DNA from: UBA4733 sp036734945
Lineage (GTDB): Bacteria; Chloroflexota; UBA4733
DNA: 64,000 nt
Reading direction: 5' to 3'
Assembly (NCBI GenBank): GCA_036734945.1
Contig: DAIMXP010000034.1
Location: forward strand, 1-64,000
Shown here: piece by piece, positions 1 to 7,319 of the stretch
Layout: each line of letters opens with the position of its first letter
How positions within the stretch are numbered: the first letter of the stretch is position 1
Position numbers and translations under genes: made by a program
The notes under the pieces: generated by a model
The model's input: the letters and a program-made list of their open reading frames with translations, nothing else
Told to the model about the DNA's origin: nothing
The model's database searches: none

Positions 1-40
1 GCGATGGAACGATCACGCTGGTATCGGCAGTGAGGATCAC
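1..40 (-). CDS. VapC-type PIN toxin, N-terminal start only (runs off left edge)
   Basis: On the minus strand a GTG at 40-38 overlaps the TGA of the VapB remnant (G-TGA arrangement) and opens ILTADTSVIVPS, nearly identical to the first residues of the VapC at 14078-14485. The early Asp of ADTS is the first acidic residue of the PIN active site. The rest lies beyond the window, so whether the toxin is intact cannot be told. Seen: the matching N-terminus and the stop/start overlap. Inferred: PIN-domain ribonuclease function. Confidence 0.6.
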   Translation of the reverse strand, partial: MILTADTSVIVPS

Positions 41-123
41 CGTGTTACGTCGCGATCCTCATCGATCAGGCGTAGCAACTCTTCTTGCGTCATCCTTGGG
101 ACAGGCTGACTTGTGGTGGCCAT
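37..123 (-). pseudogene. VapB-type antitoxin, C-terminal remnant
   Basis: Twenty-eight codons starting at ATG 123-121 read MATTSQPVPRMTQEELL and end LIDEDRDVTR, matching the C-terminal third of the VapB at 14482-14736. The AbrB/MazE-like DNA-binding N-terminus that precedes this segment in the full copy is absent; upstream sequence (position above 123) is unrelated and leads into the kinase gene at 178. The antitoxin here is therefore truncated, or translated only as its toxin-neutralising tail from the ATG at 123. It is directly followed by a VapC start. Confidence 0.65.
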
Positions 124-177
124 CAGCCGCTATCATGGATACGCCTTCCCCCGTTCGAGAGCAAGTCAAGGTGTTCC

Positions 178-1059
178 ATGATCATTGTTCCTGAGGAATT
201 TGTCATTGCTACCGTGGCGAGGGAAGGGGACGCCGGTCGCCAGTGGGCCGATGGCCTACCCGATCTTGTGAAGACGCTCTGCGACCAATGGGATCTGATG
301 GTTGATGGCGCGCCGATGCACGGGTATCTCGGTCTGGTCGTTCCCGTGCGCCAGGGAGATGAACCTGCTGTCCTCAAGGTCTCCTGGGTTGACGAGTCCA
401 CCACTGGCGAGGCGGCCGCCCTCTCCGCCTGGGCTGGACAGGGTGCGGTTCGACTGCTGGCAGTTGAATCGCCGCTTGGCGCCATGTTACTGGAGCGGCT
501 GGATGACCGCCGGTCATTGAGCGACGTGGGCATCGAGGAGGCGGTGGGCATAGCCGGGCGGTTGCTCCGTCGCCTGGCGATACCAGCCCCGGACGGCCTA
601 CGCTTGTTGCGGACCGTGGCGGGAGACCTTTCCCGGAACCTGCCGGGGCGTTGGGAGCGCTATGGTCGCCCGATGCCACGACGTTTCCTGGACCTGGCCC
701 GCGATCTGGCAAGCCAATTCGGAGCAGCCGGCGGGACACTGCTGGTCAACTACGACCTCCACTACGCTGATGTGCTGGCGAGCAAGCGGGAGCCGTGGCT
801 GGTGGTGGACCCGAAGGTCGTGGTCGGCGATCCAGAGTTCGGTGTTGCGCAGTTGCTGTGGCGTCGACTGGAGGACATTGTAGCGCAAGGTGGCCTGGGC
901 CGTCATTTCCAGGTGTTGACCGAGGCGGCCGAACTGGACCCCGCTCTTGCGCGCTCCTGGACCCTGGTTCGCTGCGTGGACTATTGGCTGTGGGGGCTGA
1001 GCATCGGCTTGACGAACGACCCTGCGCGCTGCGCGACAATCATCAACTGGCTTGTTTGA
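178..1059 (+). CDS. APH(6)/hydroxyurea-type antibiotic phosphotransferase-like protein
   Basis: A 293-residue kinase-fold protein of the aminoglycoside/hydroxyurea phosphotransferase group (PF04655-like). The start is taken at ATG 178, where family-like sequence begins; a longer in-frame start at 85 would run through the VapB remnant. Visible elements are the ATP-binding Lys near residue 67 (AVLKVSW), LLERL near 104, a catalytic-loop equivalent NYDLHYADVL at 191-200 and the metal-binding DPK at 211-213 in VVDPKVVVGDPEFG. The usual catalytic loop HGDLHxxN is altered: HG is replaced by NY and the metal-binding Asn by Asp. Family members phosphorylate streptomycin or hydroxyurea, but chromosomal homologues without a known substrate are common, so resistance should not be assumed. 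It stands alone, downstream of the toxin-antitoxin remnant. Confidence 0.75.
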   Translation: MIIVPEEFVIATVAREGDAGRQWADGLPDLVKTLCDQWDLMVDGAPMHGYLGLVVPVRQGDEPAVLKVSWVDESTTGEAAALSAWAGQGAVRLLAVESPLGAMLLERLDDRRSLSDVGIEEAVGIAGRLLRRLAIPAPDGLRLLRTVAGDLSRNLPGRWERYGRPMPRRFLDLARDLASQFGAAGGTLLVNYDLHYADVLASKREPWLVVDPKVVVGDPEFGVAQLLWRRLEDIVAQGGLGRHFQVLTEAAELDPALARSWTLVRCVDYWLWGLSIGLTNDPARCATIINWLV

Positions 1060-1177
1060 CAAGCGGCGCCTCAACGCCGAAGGTCAGTACCAGGCCCGTG
1101 ACGCTGATCTGGAGCACGTGGGGGGCAATACCAATCCGATGGTCCAGGCGTTGGCCCAGGAGCCAAAGGCCTTCCAA

Positions 1178-2314
1178 TCAGACGTCCGCGACGCTACCGT
1201 CGGCGGCCCAGGCGCCGCGAGGCACGCCGACTGGACGCGGGGGACTGGCGGCAAGGGCATCCTCATCCAGGTCAACGCCCAGACCAGGACGATCAGGCAC
1301 GACCAGCTGGCCGTCACCGACATGCCATGCCTCCCGTAACACGCGGTCGCGGTACGGGGCGGAGCGCACGAACTCCAGAATCAGGAAGTTGGGAATGGCC
1401 AGCGCCAGATGCGCGGCCGCGGCCGTCGATAGCGGCCCTTGCGGACTATGGGGCGCAACCTGGACATAATAGGCTTCGGCCAGGGCGGCGATCTTCTTGC
1501 ACTCGCTGATACCACCGGCGTGGCAGAGGTCGGGCTGGATGATGTCCACCAGCCGCCGCTCCAGCAGGGGTACATACTCCCACTTGGAGTAGAGCCGCTC
1601 CCCGGTAGCCAGGTCCATCCCGGGGCCGGCCTCGCGTACCCGCGCCAGGCTTACCAGATCGTCCGGCTGGGTCGGCTCTTCCAGCCAGAAGAGGTCGTAG
1701 GGTTGCAGTGCCTGCATCAGGCGCACTGCCGAGGATGCTCGACTCCGCCCGTGATTGTCGATCAGGATGTCCACGGCGGGCCCAACCGTGTGGCGCAGCC
1801 GCGCCACACGCTCGGCGAAAGCAGCGATCTGGTCCGCTTCCGGCAGTCCACTGTCACCGGCCCAGGCGCCCGTCTTCAGCGCAGTAAAGCCATCGGCCAC
1901 ATCGCGTTGGGCGTCTGCCTCCATTTCGGCAGGATTGTAAATGCCGACGTGCGTGTACAGACGGATGCGCTGGCGCGTTGGCCCGCCCAGCAACTGGTAT
2001 ACCGGTACGCCCCAGGCCTTGCCACGCAGATCCCACAGCGCCTGGTCGAGGCCGGCCAGCGCTGAATTGAGCACCACGCCGCCGCGCCAGAAGCCATGGC
2101 GATAGAGGGCTTGCCAGTGATGCTCCACCGCCAGAGGATCCTTGCCGATCAGCGTCTTGCCGAGCTCCCCGACACAGGCCTGGATGGTCTCCTCGCGGCC
2201 CTCCAGGGTTGCCTCACCCCAACCATAGAGGTCAGTATCGGTGAGCACCTTCACAAAAACCCAGTTGCGTGGTTCTCCCCAGGTGATGTATGTCCGAATC
2301 TCCCGAATCTGCAT
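1178..2314 (-). CDS. Mandelate racemase/muconate lactonizing enzyme family protein, GalD-like acid-sugar dehydratase
   Basis: A 378-residue enolase-superfamily enzyme. Start ATG 2314 has a G-run ribosome-binding site; a longer reading upstream has none. The fold signature is complete: N-terminal capping domain, then metal ligands Asp186 (in DNHGR), Glu212 (LEEP) and Glu239 (TGER), the His188 that follows the first ligand as in GalD-type dehydratases, Asp262 (QPDLCHAGG) and His289 (APHSPQGP) forming the His-Asp dyad. Such enzymes abstract the alpha proton of an aldonate or uronate-derived acid and usually lose water to give a 2-keto-3-deoxy acid. It is the last gene of the leftward sugar operon, after the GH2 glycosidase. 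A paralogue closer to true DgoD lies at 30558. The substrate is not fixed by sequence. Confidence 0.9.
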   Translation of the reverse strand: MQIREIRTYITWGEPRNWVFVKVLTDTDLYGWGEATLEGREETIQACVGELGKTLIGKDPLAVEHHWQALYRHGFWRGGVVLNSALAGLDQALWDLRGKAWGVPVYQLLGGPTRQRIRLYTHVGIYNPAEMEADAQRDVADGFTALKTGAWAGDSGLPEADQIAAFAERVARLRHTVGPAVDILIDNHGRSRASSAVRLMQALQPYDLFWLEEPTQPDDLVSLARVREAGPGMDLATGERLYSKWEYVPLLERRLVDIIQPDLCHAGGISECKKIAALAEAYYVQVAPHSPQGPLSTAAAAHLALAIPNFLILEFVRSAPYRDRVLREAWHVGDGQLVVPDRPGLGVDLDEDALAASPPRPVGVPRGAWAADGSVADV

Positions 2315-2325
2315 CGTATTCCCCC

Positions 2326-2448
2326 CTACTGAGCGAAGAGCGCACCCAGCCCTTCCACCCACTGGTCGGCCTCCTGAAGGGCCAGCATATACTCGTCCGG
2401 TCTGCCGCTGAGCGGATACCAGGGAGCTTGCACATGCTCGCAATTCAT
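2326..2448 (-). CDS. Possible 40-residue peptide between the GH2 and dehydratase genes
   Basis: A short frame from ATG 2448 to TAG 2326 encodes 40 residues including APWYPLSGRPDEYMLAL and a Trp-containing amphipathic end. It begins 10 bases after the GH2 stop, ends 11 bases before the dehydratase ATG, and its final codons carry the G-run that serves as that gene's ribosome-binding site, so it would couple the two genes. No clear ribosome-binding site precedes it and I recognise no family. It may be a real small protein, a leader, or the decayed end of a lost gene. Confidence 0.3.
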   Translation of the reverse strand: MNCEHVQAPWYPLSGRPDEYMLALQEADQWVEGLGALFAQ

Positions 2449-2458
2449 GAGCAAGAGA

Positions 2459-5215
2459 TTACCGCAGGATGGCGCGGATGGACTCGACATCCAATGAGTC
2501 ATGCGGGTTGAAACGGTCGCCGCTCATATACCGAAGAATGGACTGCCGCATCTGTCGCGCCACGAGGCGATTGTCCAGATCGGAACGCAAGTCCATCGAA
2601 CTCACCAGCAACTTGCCGTTGTTGACGCCGGCCTCGAACAACAAGGCCAGACGGCGGTTCTCGAACCAGGTGTCGATCGGTTGGACGAGCGGCCGAAACC
2701 CGGGTGGAAGATGATCCACCATCATGGCCTCCGAGCCGTGGATCAGCTCCCACCACTGCCAGTTGCTATGGGACTCGGTCGGGAAGTCGGCGAACACCGG
2801 GTGTTGGGGATCGCAGAGGATGCCCAGCGTGTGCGGCGGCTGGCCGCGCGTCCAGGCCGTATTCCAGAAGACGCTGGAGAAGGCGATCCGACTCTCGGCC
2901 CGAACCTCCTCGGCCGGCGGCAGCAGCAGCACCTTGCCGCCGTCGCCCAGCCGGGCCAGCGCGGCGTCGTCCAGGCGCTCGGTCATCAGGACATCAGCCG
3001 GAGCGGCCTCGTCCAGTCGATCGGCGAAGATCCAGATATCCCAGTCGTTCTCGATCTCGGCGCCTTCCAGGCTTACCACGAACCGGTATCTCCGAGCGGG
3101 ACTGAAGTTGGTCAAGATAACCGCAACCGTCCCCAGTCGTTGGCCATTGCCGATCTCCACGGTAGTCGGCGGCAGCGCACCCCGGGCGACCACGCCGCCG
3201 GCGTCGTCCACCAGCCGCCACGCCGCCACCGCGCGGTTGAGCGGCGCCGCGCCGAAGTGAGCGATGTCGATCTCCACCGTGAACGTCTCGCTGGTGCGCC
3301 AGTAGCGCTTCGCCATTCTGGCGAGCGGCACCGTGCTGTTGCAGAAGCGGCGAAACTCCTGCGCCGCGACGTACCCTTTCGCTTCCCAGAATGGGTCCAG
3401 CACACCGACGAGCGCCGTCCCCTGGCCGGGGAAATCGTTCAGCGCCAGGAGCTGGAACCCGGCGAAGCCGGACGTGCGCAGCGCCGACTCGATCTCCTCC
3501 TTGTAGCAGAGCACTTGGAGCTTGCCGGATGCGATGAGAAAGTCGCGCGCCTGGTCGCCCATGTGGTGCTCCTCCAGCGAGTCCCGGAAGATCTCGAAGT
3601 TCCGGGCCTTGAGGAAGCCGGTGTACTTCGGGATCTCCGCGAAGTTGGGGTAGACGCACCACTGACCGATCTCGTGACTGACGATCGGGGCGTCGAGCCG
3701 CCGGACGTGGTCGGCGTAGTCGGTGCGGGTCTCCGGCGGCAGGGAGTTGATGCGCGACTTCGGCCCCGCGTGGATGCGCGGGGCCGGGATGTTGTGGTAC
3801 TGATTCTCCGGCAGCACCGGCCAGCCGGCGCCGCTGGTGTGCAGGCGCCGCGGCTCCTCCCGCTTCCAGTGGGCTACCCACCGCGCGAGGTACTCCTGGT
3901 GCTTGCCTGCCGGCTCGTTCCCGTAGGCCATCAGCAGGAACGACGGGTGGTTGCCGTAGGCGGCGATGATCCGCCGACCCTCTTCGTAGAGCCAGGCGTC
4001 CAGCGGACCGCCTTCTCCGATGCTGGCGCCTTGATTCGCCCACGCGGCGCACTCCACCTGGTAGTAGAAGCCCAGTTCGTCGGCGACGACGAAGGCGGCC
4101 TCCGGGGGACACCAGGAGTGGAACCGCATGTGGTTGAGCCCATGCGCCTGGCAGATCTGGATGATGCGCTCCCAGCTGTCCACGTCGGTCGGCGGATGCC
4201 CGGTCAGTGGAAAAATGCAGCATTCCAGCGTGCCCCGCAGGAAGATCTTGCGACCGTTGATGGTGAGTTGCGTGCCGTTGACGCCGATGTCGCGCAGGCC
4301 GAACGTCGTCGTCCGCCGATCTGCGTAGCGATCACCGTCGATGTTGGCATCCAGGTCCACGCGAAGCGTATACAGCGCAGGCTGGAACTCGTCCCACAGT
4401 TGTGCTTCGTCGCCAAGAACATAGTCCGCTTCATAGGTCGCTCCGTCGGCGTTCAGATCGATATCCACCGTTACGGGCTCCGGTGTATGTCTATACGCCG
4501 AGTTCGTCAGGCTGGCCTGCAGCGTCAATCGACTTTGCCCTGATCGACGGAGCGCGTTCCTGAGTTGAAGGCGTACCGTTGCGCTCTTGCGCGCCGGATT
4601 CGGGTACACCTGGATTTCTTCCATCCAAAGCGGGCTCCCGGCCGATAGCTCGATGCGGCCAACGATGCCATTCCAGTTCGTCTGCGTGTGGTCGCTGACG
4701 CTGTGGGCGTTGGGGCCGACGTTGACCATCAAACGGTTATCCACCCGTAGCGTCAGACGGTGCGTACCCGGCGTGACGCCCCTGCCCAGGTCATAGACGT
4801 GCGGGGTCGAGAGGCTATCCAGGCGGCCGATCGCCCGATCGTCCAGCCACAAGCGCGTCTCCCAGTGCGGGCGCTCCAGGGTCAGCGTCACCCGCCGGCC
4901 TTGCCAATCGGCTGGGGTCTCGAAGGCGTGCTGATACCAGGCGGCGCCCTGGTAGTGCCGGTCCGGCTGGAGCCAGAACGGCACTTTGACATTGCCCGGC
5001 TGGCGATAGCGTTCATAGCGTGGCTCGGTGAACCACGACCGGTCGAAGATGCTACCGGTCCATTCGGTAGCGACCGAAATCTCCTCACCGAAGCCCTGCG
5101 CCTGGAGCGAGCCGGGCAGCTGCAGACTATCGCGCAAGGGACGGGTGTGCCACGCCTCCGCCAGGCCGCGGTCATCAGGATCGAGCTCAAACGCCCAGGC
5201 GCCGGAAAGATCCAT
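2459..5215 (-). CDS. Glycoside hydrolase family 2 protein (beta-galactosidase/beta-glucuronidase class)
   Basis: A 918-residue GH2 enzyme starting at ATG 5215 behind an AGGAG site. Domain order is visible: N-terminal sugar-binding jelly roll (about 60-195, containing WYQHAFETP and the WNGIVGRIEL motif), an Ig-like domain (about 205-315), the TIM barrel from LRG near 326 with HMRFHSWCPPEA, the acid/base Glu434 in GNEP and the nucleophile Glu515 in SHEIGQW, then a roughly 300-residue C-terminal extension. No signal peptide is seen, so it is probably cytoplasmic and acts on imported oligosaccharides. It sits between the ABC permeases and the GalD-like dehydratase, which suggests beta-linked galactoside or uronide use; GH2 specificity cannot be read from the motifs. 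Confidence 0.9.
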   Translation of the reverse strand: MDLSGAWAFELDPDDRGLAEAWHTRPLRDSLQLPGSLQAQGFGEEISVATEWTGSIFDRSWFTEPRYERYRQPGNVKVPFWLQPDRHYQGAAWYQHAFETPADWQGRRVTLTLERPHWETRLWLDDRAIGRLDSLSTPHVYDLGRGVTPGTHRLTLRVDNRLMVNVGPNAHSVSDHTQTNWNGIVGRIELSAGSPLWMEEIQVYPNPARKSATVRLQLRNALRRSGQSRLTLQASLTNSAYRHTPEPVTVDIDLNADGATYEADYVLGDEAQLWDEFQPALYTLRVDLDANIDGDRYADRRTTTFGLRDIGVNGTQLTINGRKIFLRGTLECCIFPLTGHPPTDVDSWERIIQICQAHGLNHMRFHSWCPPEAAFVVADELGFYYQVECAAWANQGASIGEGGPLDAWLYEEGRRIIAAYGNHPSFLLMAYGNEPAGKHQEYLARWVAHWKREEPRRLHTSGAGWPVLPENQYHNIPAPRIHAGPKSRINSLPPETRTDYADHVRRLDAPIVSHEIGQWCVYPNFAEIPKYTGFLKARNFEIFRDSLEEHHMGDQARDFLIASGKLQVLCYKEEIESALRTSGFAGFQLLALNDFPGQGTALVGVLDPFWEAKGYVAAQEFRRFCNSTVPLARMAKRYWRTSETFTVEIDIAHFGAAPLNRAVAAWRLVDDAGGVVARGALPPTTVEIGNGQRLGTVAVILTNFSPARRYRFVVSLEGAEIENDWDIWIFADRLDEAAPADVLMTERLDDAALARLGDGGKVLLLPPAEEVRAESRIAFSSVFWNTAWTRGQPPHTLGILCDPQHPVFADFPTESHSNWQWWELIHGSEAMMVDHLPPGFRPLVQPIDTWFENRRLALLFEAGVNNGKLLVSSMDLRSDLDNRLVARQMRQSILRYMSGDRFNPHDSLDVESIRAILR

Positions 5216-5237
5216 GCCGCTTCTCCTCTTGTTCCCT

Positions 5238-5399
5238 CTAACTCGTGGAGCCACCTGAGTGCGACCTTGCACCCAGGTGGCGCCGATCCAGCTCCAGCAC
5301 GTCAGTGTAGTGCGCCTCGGCCTCGGCCCGGTCCCCCAAGGCCGGTGTAGCCCAGCGCCCCTATGTAGAGACCAAAGGTATTACTGGATTGTTTAGACC
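5238..5399 (-). pseudogene. Frameshifted C-terminal remnant of a TPR protein
   Basis: Between the MalG stop and the GH2 gene the minus strand carries a coherent but broken reading. The part up to about 5334 reads SNTFGLYIGALGYTGLG; after a one-base shift it continues DRAEAEAHYTDVLELD and RRHLGA to a TAG at 5240-5238. The pattern (Leu/Gly-rich helix, GDRAEA turn, Ala-rich helix with Tyr, LELDxxHLGA) is that of a terminal tetratricopeptide repeat, as found at the C-terminus of DUF5107/TPR proteins that often accompany glycosidases. Only about 50 residues survive, with no start codon, so this is debris of a gene once located here. Recognition is by motif only. Confidence 0.6.
5251..5280 (-). promoter_or_regulatory. 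12-bp stem-loop in the leader of the GH2 gene
   Basis: Two 12-base arms (5251-5262 and 5269-5280) are complementary except for one position that becomes a G-U pair in minus-strand RNA, with a 6-base loop. No U-tract follows, so it is unlikely to be an intrinsic terminator. Lying about 36 bases before the GH2 ATG, it could act as an RNA-processing or stability element between permease and glycosidase messages. It overlaps the TPR remnant. Confidence 0.45.
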
Positions 5400-6299
5400 C
5401 TACCCTTTGATCCCGGTGATGCTGATGCCCTCCACCAGCGTTTTCTGGGTGACATAGAAGAGCACGACAACCGGGATGATCGTGACGGTCGTCGCGGCCA
5501 TCAGGTAGGGCCAGGCCAGCTTCTCCACGAAGCTAGCCTGGAAGAGTTGCAAGCCCAACGCCACCGGGTAAAGCGACTGATCATTAATGTAGATGAGCGG
5601 CCCCAGGTAGTTATCCCAGGCCCCCATAAAGGTAAAGAGACCGACGACGGCCAGGGCGGGCTTGGAAAGGGGCAGGATGATGCGGGTCAGGATGCCCAAC
5701 TCGGAAGCGCCATCAATGCGCGCCGCTTCTGAGAGTTCCTGTGGGATCGACATGAAGAACTGACGGAGCAGGAAGATGAAGTAGGCGCTGCCGAAGAAGG
5801 CCGGCACGATCAGCGGCTTGTAGGTATTAATCCAGCCCAGGTGCTTGAAGGTGAGGAACAGCGGCACCATCGTCACCTGGTAGGGAATCATCATCGTGCC
5901 AAGGCAAATCGCAAACAGGATGTTGCGGCCCTTCCAACGCAACCGCGCGAAGCCGTAGGCGGAAAGGGCACAGGCGAGGACCTGGCCGACGACGCTCAGG
6001 ATGGCGTAACGGAAGGAGTTTAGGAAGAACAGGCCAAACGGCTGCGCCCGTAGTGCCTCCGGGTAGTTGGCAAAACGCATCGGAATGGGCAGCCAGATCG
6101 GCGGCACGTGGTAGGTCTGGGCGTCATTCTTCACTGAGGTGGAGAGCATGAAAATCAGCGGCAGCAGAAAGATCAGCGTCAGCAAGAGCATCATCAGATA
6201 GAACAGCGTGCCGCGCGTGACGGCGCGCGCATCAAGCGCTGCAGGTTTTGCTCGCGTCGCCAGCCCAGCGTACGTCTTGGGGAGCACTGCCTGACTCAT
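5400..6299 (-). CDS. Carbohydrate ABC transporter permease, MalG type (copy 1)
   Basis: A 299-residue inner-membrane permease of the CUT1 family with about six membrane segments; start ATG 6299 follows GGAGGG. The cytoplasmic EAA loop that docks the ATPase is EAARIDGASELGILTRIILP, and the C-terminus ends in GISITGIKG. It imports oligosaccharides together with the MalF-type partner immediately upstream (stop at 6355, gap 55 bases) and the binding protein at 7320. Much of its sequence, including the YHVPPIWLP and FGLFFLNS segments, is shared with the second MalG at 9122, so one copy is a duplicate. No ATPase gene is present in this operon. Confidence 0.9.
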   Translation of the reverse strand: MSQAVLPKTYAGLATRAKPAALDARAVTRGTLFYLMMLLLTLIFLLPLIFMLSTSVKNDAQTYHVPPIWLPIPMRFANYPEALRAQPFGLFFLNSFRYAILSVVGQVLACALSAYGFARLRWKGRNILFAICLGTMMIPYQVTMVPLFLTFKHLGWINTYKPLIVPAFFGSAYFIFLLRQFFMSIPQELSEAARIDGASELGILTRIILPLSKPALAVVGLFTFMGAWDNYLGPLIYINDQSLYPVALGLQLFQASFVEKLAWPYLMAATTVTIIPVVVLFYVTQKTLVEGISITGIKG

Positions 6300-6354
6300 G
6301 GTTTCCCTCCGCTCTGCTGCACCGGCATGATGATGAATCCGTCCATCCAACCCA

Positions 6355-7290
6355 TCAGTCCACCTGCCCGCCGTAGTGCACCTTGGCGCCGCCGGTGCGG
6401 AAGATCAGTACGGTGAAGACGACGATGATGATGAAGAGCACCCAGGCCATGGCCGAGGCGTAGCCCATCTTGAAGAACTGGAAGGCGTTCTGATAGAGAT
6501 ACACGGCGTAGAGGTTCGTGGCGTTGTCCGGTCCACCTTGCGTCAGCAGCCAGGGCAGCGTGAAGTACTGGAAGGTGCCGATCATGCTGGTGATGCCGAC
6601 GAACAGGATGGCGGGGGACGACATCGGCACGGTGACGTTCCGGAAGCGTTGCCAGCGGTTAGCGCCGTCCACTACCGCGGCATCGTAGAGCGTGCGCGGC
6701 ACGTCCTGTAAGGCGCCTAGGAAGATGAGGATGGCGCTACCGCTGGCCCACACGTTGATGAGGATGAGCGACGGCTTGGCCAGCCCCAGGGAGGAAAGCC
6801 AGGGCACCGCCGGAATGTTGAATGTTGCCAGCATATTGTCGATCAGCCCGTAATTGGGGTTGTACATCCAGAGCCAGACCATCGCTGAAGCAACTGCCGG
6901 CACGATCGACGGCACAAAGAAGGCGGTGCGGAAAAGCGCGCGGAAGCGCATTTCCTGATTCAGCAGGTTGGCCAGCAAGAAGGAGACGACCAGCACGGCC
7001 GGCACGCCGATGACGACGAAGTAGATGGTGTTACCGAGCACCGTCTGGAAGAGGTTGTCGTGTTGGAACAGGTTGACGTAGTTGGCCCAGCCGATGAAGC
7101 GCGGCGGGTTGAGTACGTCATACGCCGTGAAGCTGTAGTAGAGCGATGCCAGGATGGGATAGGCGGTCCAGAAGATGAAGCCCAACAGCCAGGGCATCAC
7201 GAAGAGGATGCCCACGACAAAACGGCGTAGCTCGCGCCGTGATGCTGCTCGCTGCCGTTCGATCGCCCTGACCGATGTGAGTGCAGCCAT
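6355..7290 (-). CDS. Carbohydrate ABC transporter permease, MalF type
   Basis: A 311-residue CUT1 permease with six predicted membrane helices; start ATG 7290 is chosen because the typical N-terminal RRELRRFVVG then first helix (FVMPWLLGFIFWTAYP) follows closely. The EAA loop region reads YDAAVVDGANRWQRFRNVTV, as in MalF/UgpA homologues. It is flanked by the binding-protein gene (upstream, gap 29 bases) and the MalG gene (downstream). It is the only MalF-type partner for two MalG copies, so both MalG proteins would have to pair with it or one is redundant. Confidence 0.92.
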   Translation of the reverse strand: MAALTSVRAIERQRAASRRELRRFVVGILFVMPWLLGFIFWTAYPILASLYYSFTAYDVLNPPRFIGWANYVNLFQHDNLFQTVLGNTIYFVVIGVPAVLVVSFLLANLLNQEMRFRALFRTAFFVPSIVPAVASAMVWLWMYNPNYGLIDNMLATFNIPAVPWLSSLGLAKPSLILINVWASGSAILIFLGALQDVPRTLYDAAVVDGANRWQRFRNVTVPMSSPAILFVGITSMIGTFQYFTLPWLLTQGGPDNATNLYAVYLYQNAFQFFKMGYASAMAWVLFIIIVVFTVLIFRTGGAKVHYGGQVD

Positions 7291-7319
7291 ACTGCTGCCT
7301 ACCTTTCCGTGGGAGAGAT

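Noticed and set aside
2501..4543. A 680-codon open frame on the plus strand antisense to the GH2 gene
   Set aside because: It mirrors the high-GC codon pattern of the real GH2 gene, has no recognisable motif and is fully overlapped by a complete catalytic domain on the other strand.
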